Assembly: GCF_021731785.1 (NCBI RefSeq)
Contig: NZ_JAKFWS010000068.1
Coordinates: 1-64,000, forward strand
Origin: Methylocystis sp.
GTDB lineage: Bacteria > Pseudomonadota > Alphaproteobacteria > Rhizobiales > Beijerinckiaceae
Reading direction: 5' to 3'
Length of the DNA: 64,000 nucleotides
Shown here: one piece after another, positions 62,149 to 64,000 of the stretch
Numbering within the stretch: position 1 is the stretch's first letter
How the letters are laid out: each line of letters begins with the position of its first letter
The notes under the pieces: generated by a model
What the model was told of the DNA's origin: nothing
Seen by the model: only the letters and a program-made list of their open reading frames with translations
Database searches by the model: none
Position numbers and translations under genes: made by a program

Positions 62149-63941
62149 CCGAAGCGGGGCGCGCTCCACGCGCGCCGCCCGCCGGGCGCTTTAGCGCCGG
62201 CCCAGTTCGCGAGCAGCTCTCGGTAGCCCGCCCAGCGGGCATCCGGGGATGCAATCCTGTCAATCAGGTTTGGATCGAGTTCCCGCCACAGGTCGTGGGA
62301 ATTCGCAGTCGCCTCGTGCTTCCTCAGGCCGGCATGCCGCGAATTGGCGAAGCGCTGCAGTGTGCCTAGCCATGCAATGCGGGCGTTGTCGCTGAAGGGC
62401 TGGCGGTTGATCCGCAGGACCCCCTCGAAGAGCCAGTCGGGCACGCTCTCGTTGGTGACCTCCAGTTCGACCTTTTCGGTCGGCGTGTAGCCGCAGAGGC
62501 CAAGAAAACGTACCAGCCAATCGGAATCGTATTCCATAGTGACGACCTCTTTTGCGCCGAACGCCGCGGCGCAGTCCTGGGCGAGGTTAGGGACGTTCAT
62601 CAGCTTGCGAACGCGCGGCAACTCGCGGAACGCCTGGAGATCCAGTCCCGTTCCATAGTAGAACTCGGCATTCCGCGGATTGATCGCGCACTGCTTGTGA
62701 TACGACCTCAGCCAGTCTTCTGGTTTCCGATGAACCAGGAACACTGTCAGGTGAAATGCTTCGAAAAGGCCGCGGATCTTCTCCAGCCCGATCGGACGAA
62801 AATCGTAGAGATGGTTGGTCAACCCCTCGGTGGTGAGGACCGTGCTTTCTTCGCTGCCCTCGGCGACCGCCTGGGCGGTGCGGGAAAGATCGCCAGCCAT
62901 CAGGTCCGAAACCATGAACTGGTGTTTTGGCTGCGCGGTGTCGGCGCTGGGCGTCGGGTAGCGGATGCTCTGTTCAAGGAACCGGTCGGAATTCGCATAG
63001 CACCATCGCTGCAGCGAGCTGGTTCCGGTCTTGGGCAATCCGACATGGAGCAACAACCGGCGCTTCCGGCGTATCGCCGCTGGTTTGGCCAGGCTCTCGT
63101 TGACGAAGGCGACCGCTCGATCGACCGTAAGCTGGCCCAGTGGCTGAAGCATGCCGCTATCGTCCACCTGGCGATGGTAGTGCAGCATGATCGGCGCGCC
63201 GTCGCCAATATCGGCCGCCGCCAGATGGGTTGGAAAGTTCAGGGCTTTCGGCAGCAGATCCGGTTCAATGCAAAGCTCTAGGCAAGTCAGCGCGAACGCG
63301 ATCTGATCGATGTAAAACGTATAGACGCCGAGAACATCCGCCTGCGCCTCGAGCCACTGAGCCCATTTGCTCCAGGGCTCGTCGAGTTCGCCAAGCCGCG
63401 CACCGGGCAGGACGTAGAGGCCGCCGTTCCTGTTCTCGAAAATAGTCATGGCGGCGGCCGAACCCACGGCGATGTCGGGTCGCCGACGCGTCAGCCCGGC
63501 GCGCTGGAGCAGGATGTCCCAGATTTCGATCGGCGGGTTCGGGCTGTCCACGACCGCGGCCGCGACCATATTTTTCGCGAAATAGGGTCGCGGATCGGCA
63601 ACAAAGAACGTGTCGCAGTCGCATAACACAGCCAGATCGGCATCGCGGAGGAAGTCCGACCGCAATTGTGCGAGTTTGTTGAGATGCGGGCGCTGCCGCG
63701 AAACCGCCTGCACTTCGGTCGTTCTGACGCCGAGCGGCGAGAAGCTCGCCACACAATCCTGGCCCAACCCCTGAGTGTAATGTACGACAAGATCTTCAGG
63801 CGGAACGTTGGCGATTTCGATTAGGCTTCGCGCCCATCTCATCGCTTGCGCAAGAAAAATGGGTTCGTTGTCAATTACACAGGAAAATCGTACGACGGGT
63901 TTCACAATGTCATTCCGGCCAGACGGCCCGCAGGAAGGCAT
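62091..63941 (-). CDS. glycosyltransferase-like plus sulfotransferase-like fusion protein
   Basis: A 616-residue two-part protein. Residues about 15-270 resemble a GT-A glycosyltransferase, with the acidic motif LCDCDTFFV (DxD-type) and YIDQIAFALTCLELCI. From about residue 290 a sulfotransferase-like domain begins with LLLHVGLPKTGTSSLQRW, the PAPS-binding loop signature, and VFLVHRKPEDWLRSYHKQ, the second PAPS-contact region. It may add and modify a glycan unit. ATG 63941 has no clear ribosome site; GTG 63905 is an alternative. The end overlaps the collar gene by 58 bases on the opposite strand. Confidence 0.75.
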   Translation of the reverse strand: MPSCGPSGRNDIVKPVVRFSCVIDNEPIFLAQAMRWARSLIEIANVPPEDLVVHYTQGLGQDCVASFSPLGVRTTEVQAVSRQRPHLNKLAQLRSDFLRDADLAVLCDCDTFFVADPRPYFAKNMVAAAVVDSPNPPIEIWDILLQRAGLTRRRPDIAVGSAAAMTIFENRNGGLYVLPGARLGELDEPWSKWAQWLEAQADVLGVYTFYIDQIAFALTCLELCIEPDLLPKALNFPTHLAAADIGDGAPIMLHYHRQVDDSGMLQPLGQLTVDRAVAFVNESLAKPAAIRRKRRLLLHVGLPKTGTSSLQRWCYANSDRFLEQSIRYPTPSADTAQPKHQFMVSDLMAGDLSRTAQAVAEGSEESTVLTTEGLTNHLYDFRPIGLEKIRGLFEAFHLTVFLVHRKPEDWLRSYHKQCAINPRNAEFYYGTGLDLQAFRELPRVRKLMNVPNLAQDCAAAFGAKEVVTMEYDSDWLVRFLGLCGYTPTEKVELEVTNESVPDWLFEGVLRINRQPFSDNARIAWLGTLQRFANSRHAGLRKHEATANSHDLWRELDPNLIDRIASPDARWAGYRELLANWAGAKAPGGRRAWSAPRFGQLRDGKMPSSAMHHIRVR

Positions 63942-63952
63942 TTAAAACGAAG

Positions 63953-64000
63953 GGGACATTCCCCGGGTGGGGATGTCCCGCTTGATGTTGAAAAGCGGGA
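63953..64000. promoter_or_regulatory. two mutually exclusive hairpins upstream of the fusion gene
   Basis: GGGACATTCCCC (63953-63964) and GGGGATGTCCC (63969-63979) form a stem with one bulge. TCCCGCTT (63976-63983) and AAGCGGGA (63993-64000) form a perfect 8-bp stem that shares TCCC with it. Only one can form at a time. On the minus strand they lie just before the fusion gene, so an attenuator-like leader or a mobile-element end is possible; the window ends here. Confidence 0.45.

Noticed and set aside
1-64000. CRISPR array, rRNA operon, integrase or intact insertion sequence
   Set aside because: No regularly spaced repeats, rRNA sequence, integrase or transposase frame is visible in the window.

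Overview
The window looks like the chromosome of a high-GC alphaproteobacterium of the order Hyphomicrobiales (Rhizobiales). The evidence is a ChvI-ChvG-HprK-EIIA-HPr block, an NdvA/ChvA-type glucan exporter, a MucR regulator, an acidic-tailed FYDLN-type zinc-ribbon protein, an Omp25-like porin, and dispersed palindromic repeats. A hopanoid-type epimerase and copper-uptake relics would suit a Methylocystaceae/Beijerinckiaceae member, but nothing here proves the family.

Bases 1-9.3 kb hold the start of a mannose-1-phosphate guanylyltransferase, a long SUV3-like helicase, tRNA-Gly(UCC), a zinc-ribbon protein, MucR, AcuI, a DUF1348 protein, a Gre-like factor and RarA. Bases 9.5-18.3 kb hold a porin, a complete tripartite heavy-metal RND exporter (adaptor, CzcA-type pump, TolC-type channel), a small exported protein and two paralogous cysteine-rich exported proteins. 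Bases 18.4-33.9 kb are mostly housekeeping: aconitase, a DHA2 exporter, a recQ interrupted by a frameshift, lspA, an M16 protease pair, a ParE-type toxin-antitoxin pair, fabI, a sigma/anti-sigma pair, a DnaJ-like chaperone and an enoyl-CoA hydratase.

Bases 34.1-40.4 kb form an envelope-glycan or lipid locus: two homologous CDP-alcohol phosphotransferase-like membrane proteins (one without its catalytic aspartates), a Wza-like export lipoprotein, an HpnA-like epimerase, a family 4 glycosyltransferase and two small exported proteins. It is followed by a MarR regulator, an AttEFGH-like ABC export operon, a relic of a TonB-dependent receptor next to a copper-uptake-associated protein, and a TetR regulator with a 17-bp palindrome between the divergent genes.

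Bases 46.8-53.8 kb carry a YfhO-like membrane protein, hemH, an OGT/SPINDLY-type glycosyltransferase without TPRs, panB with an upstream 45-residue lipoprotein gene, and rpsF-rpsR. Bases 53.9-59.8 kb are a run of genes on the minus strand, in transcription order chvI, chvG, hprK, EIIA, ptsH, ndvA. They couple envelope sensing and phosphotransfer control to glucan export. The right end carries small conserved genes, an exported tail-collar protein and a glycosyltransferase-sulfotransferase fusion with two mutually exclusive hairpins ahead of it.
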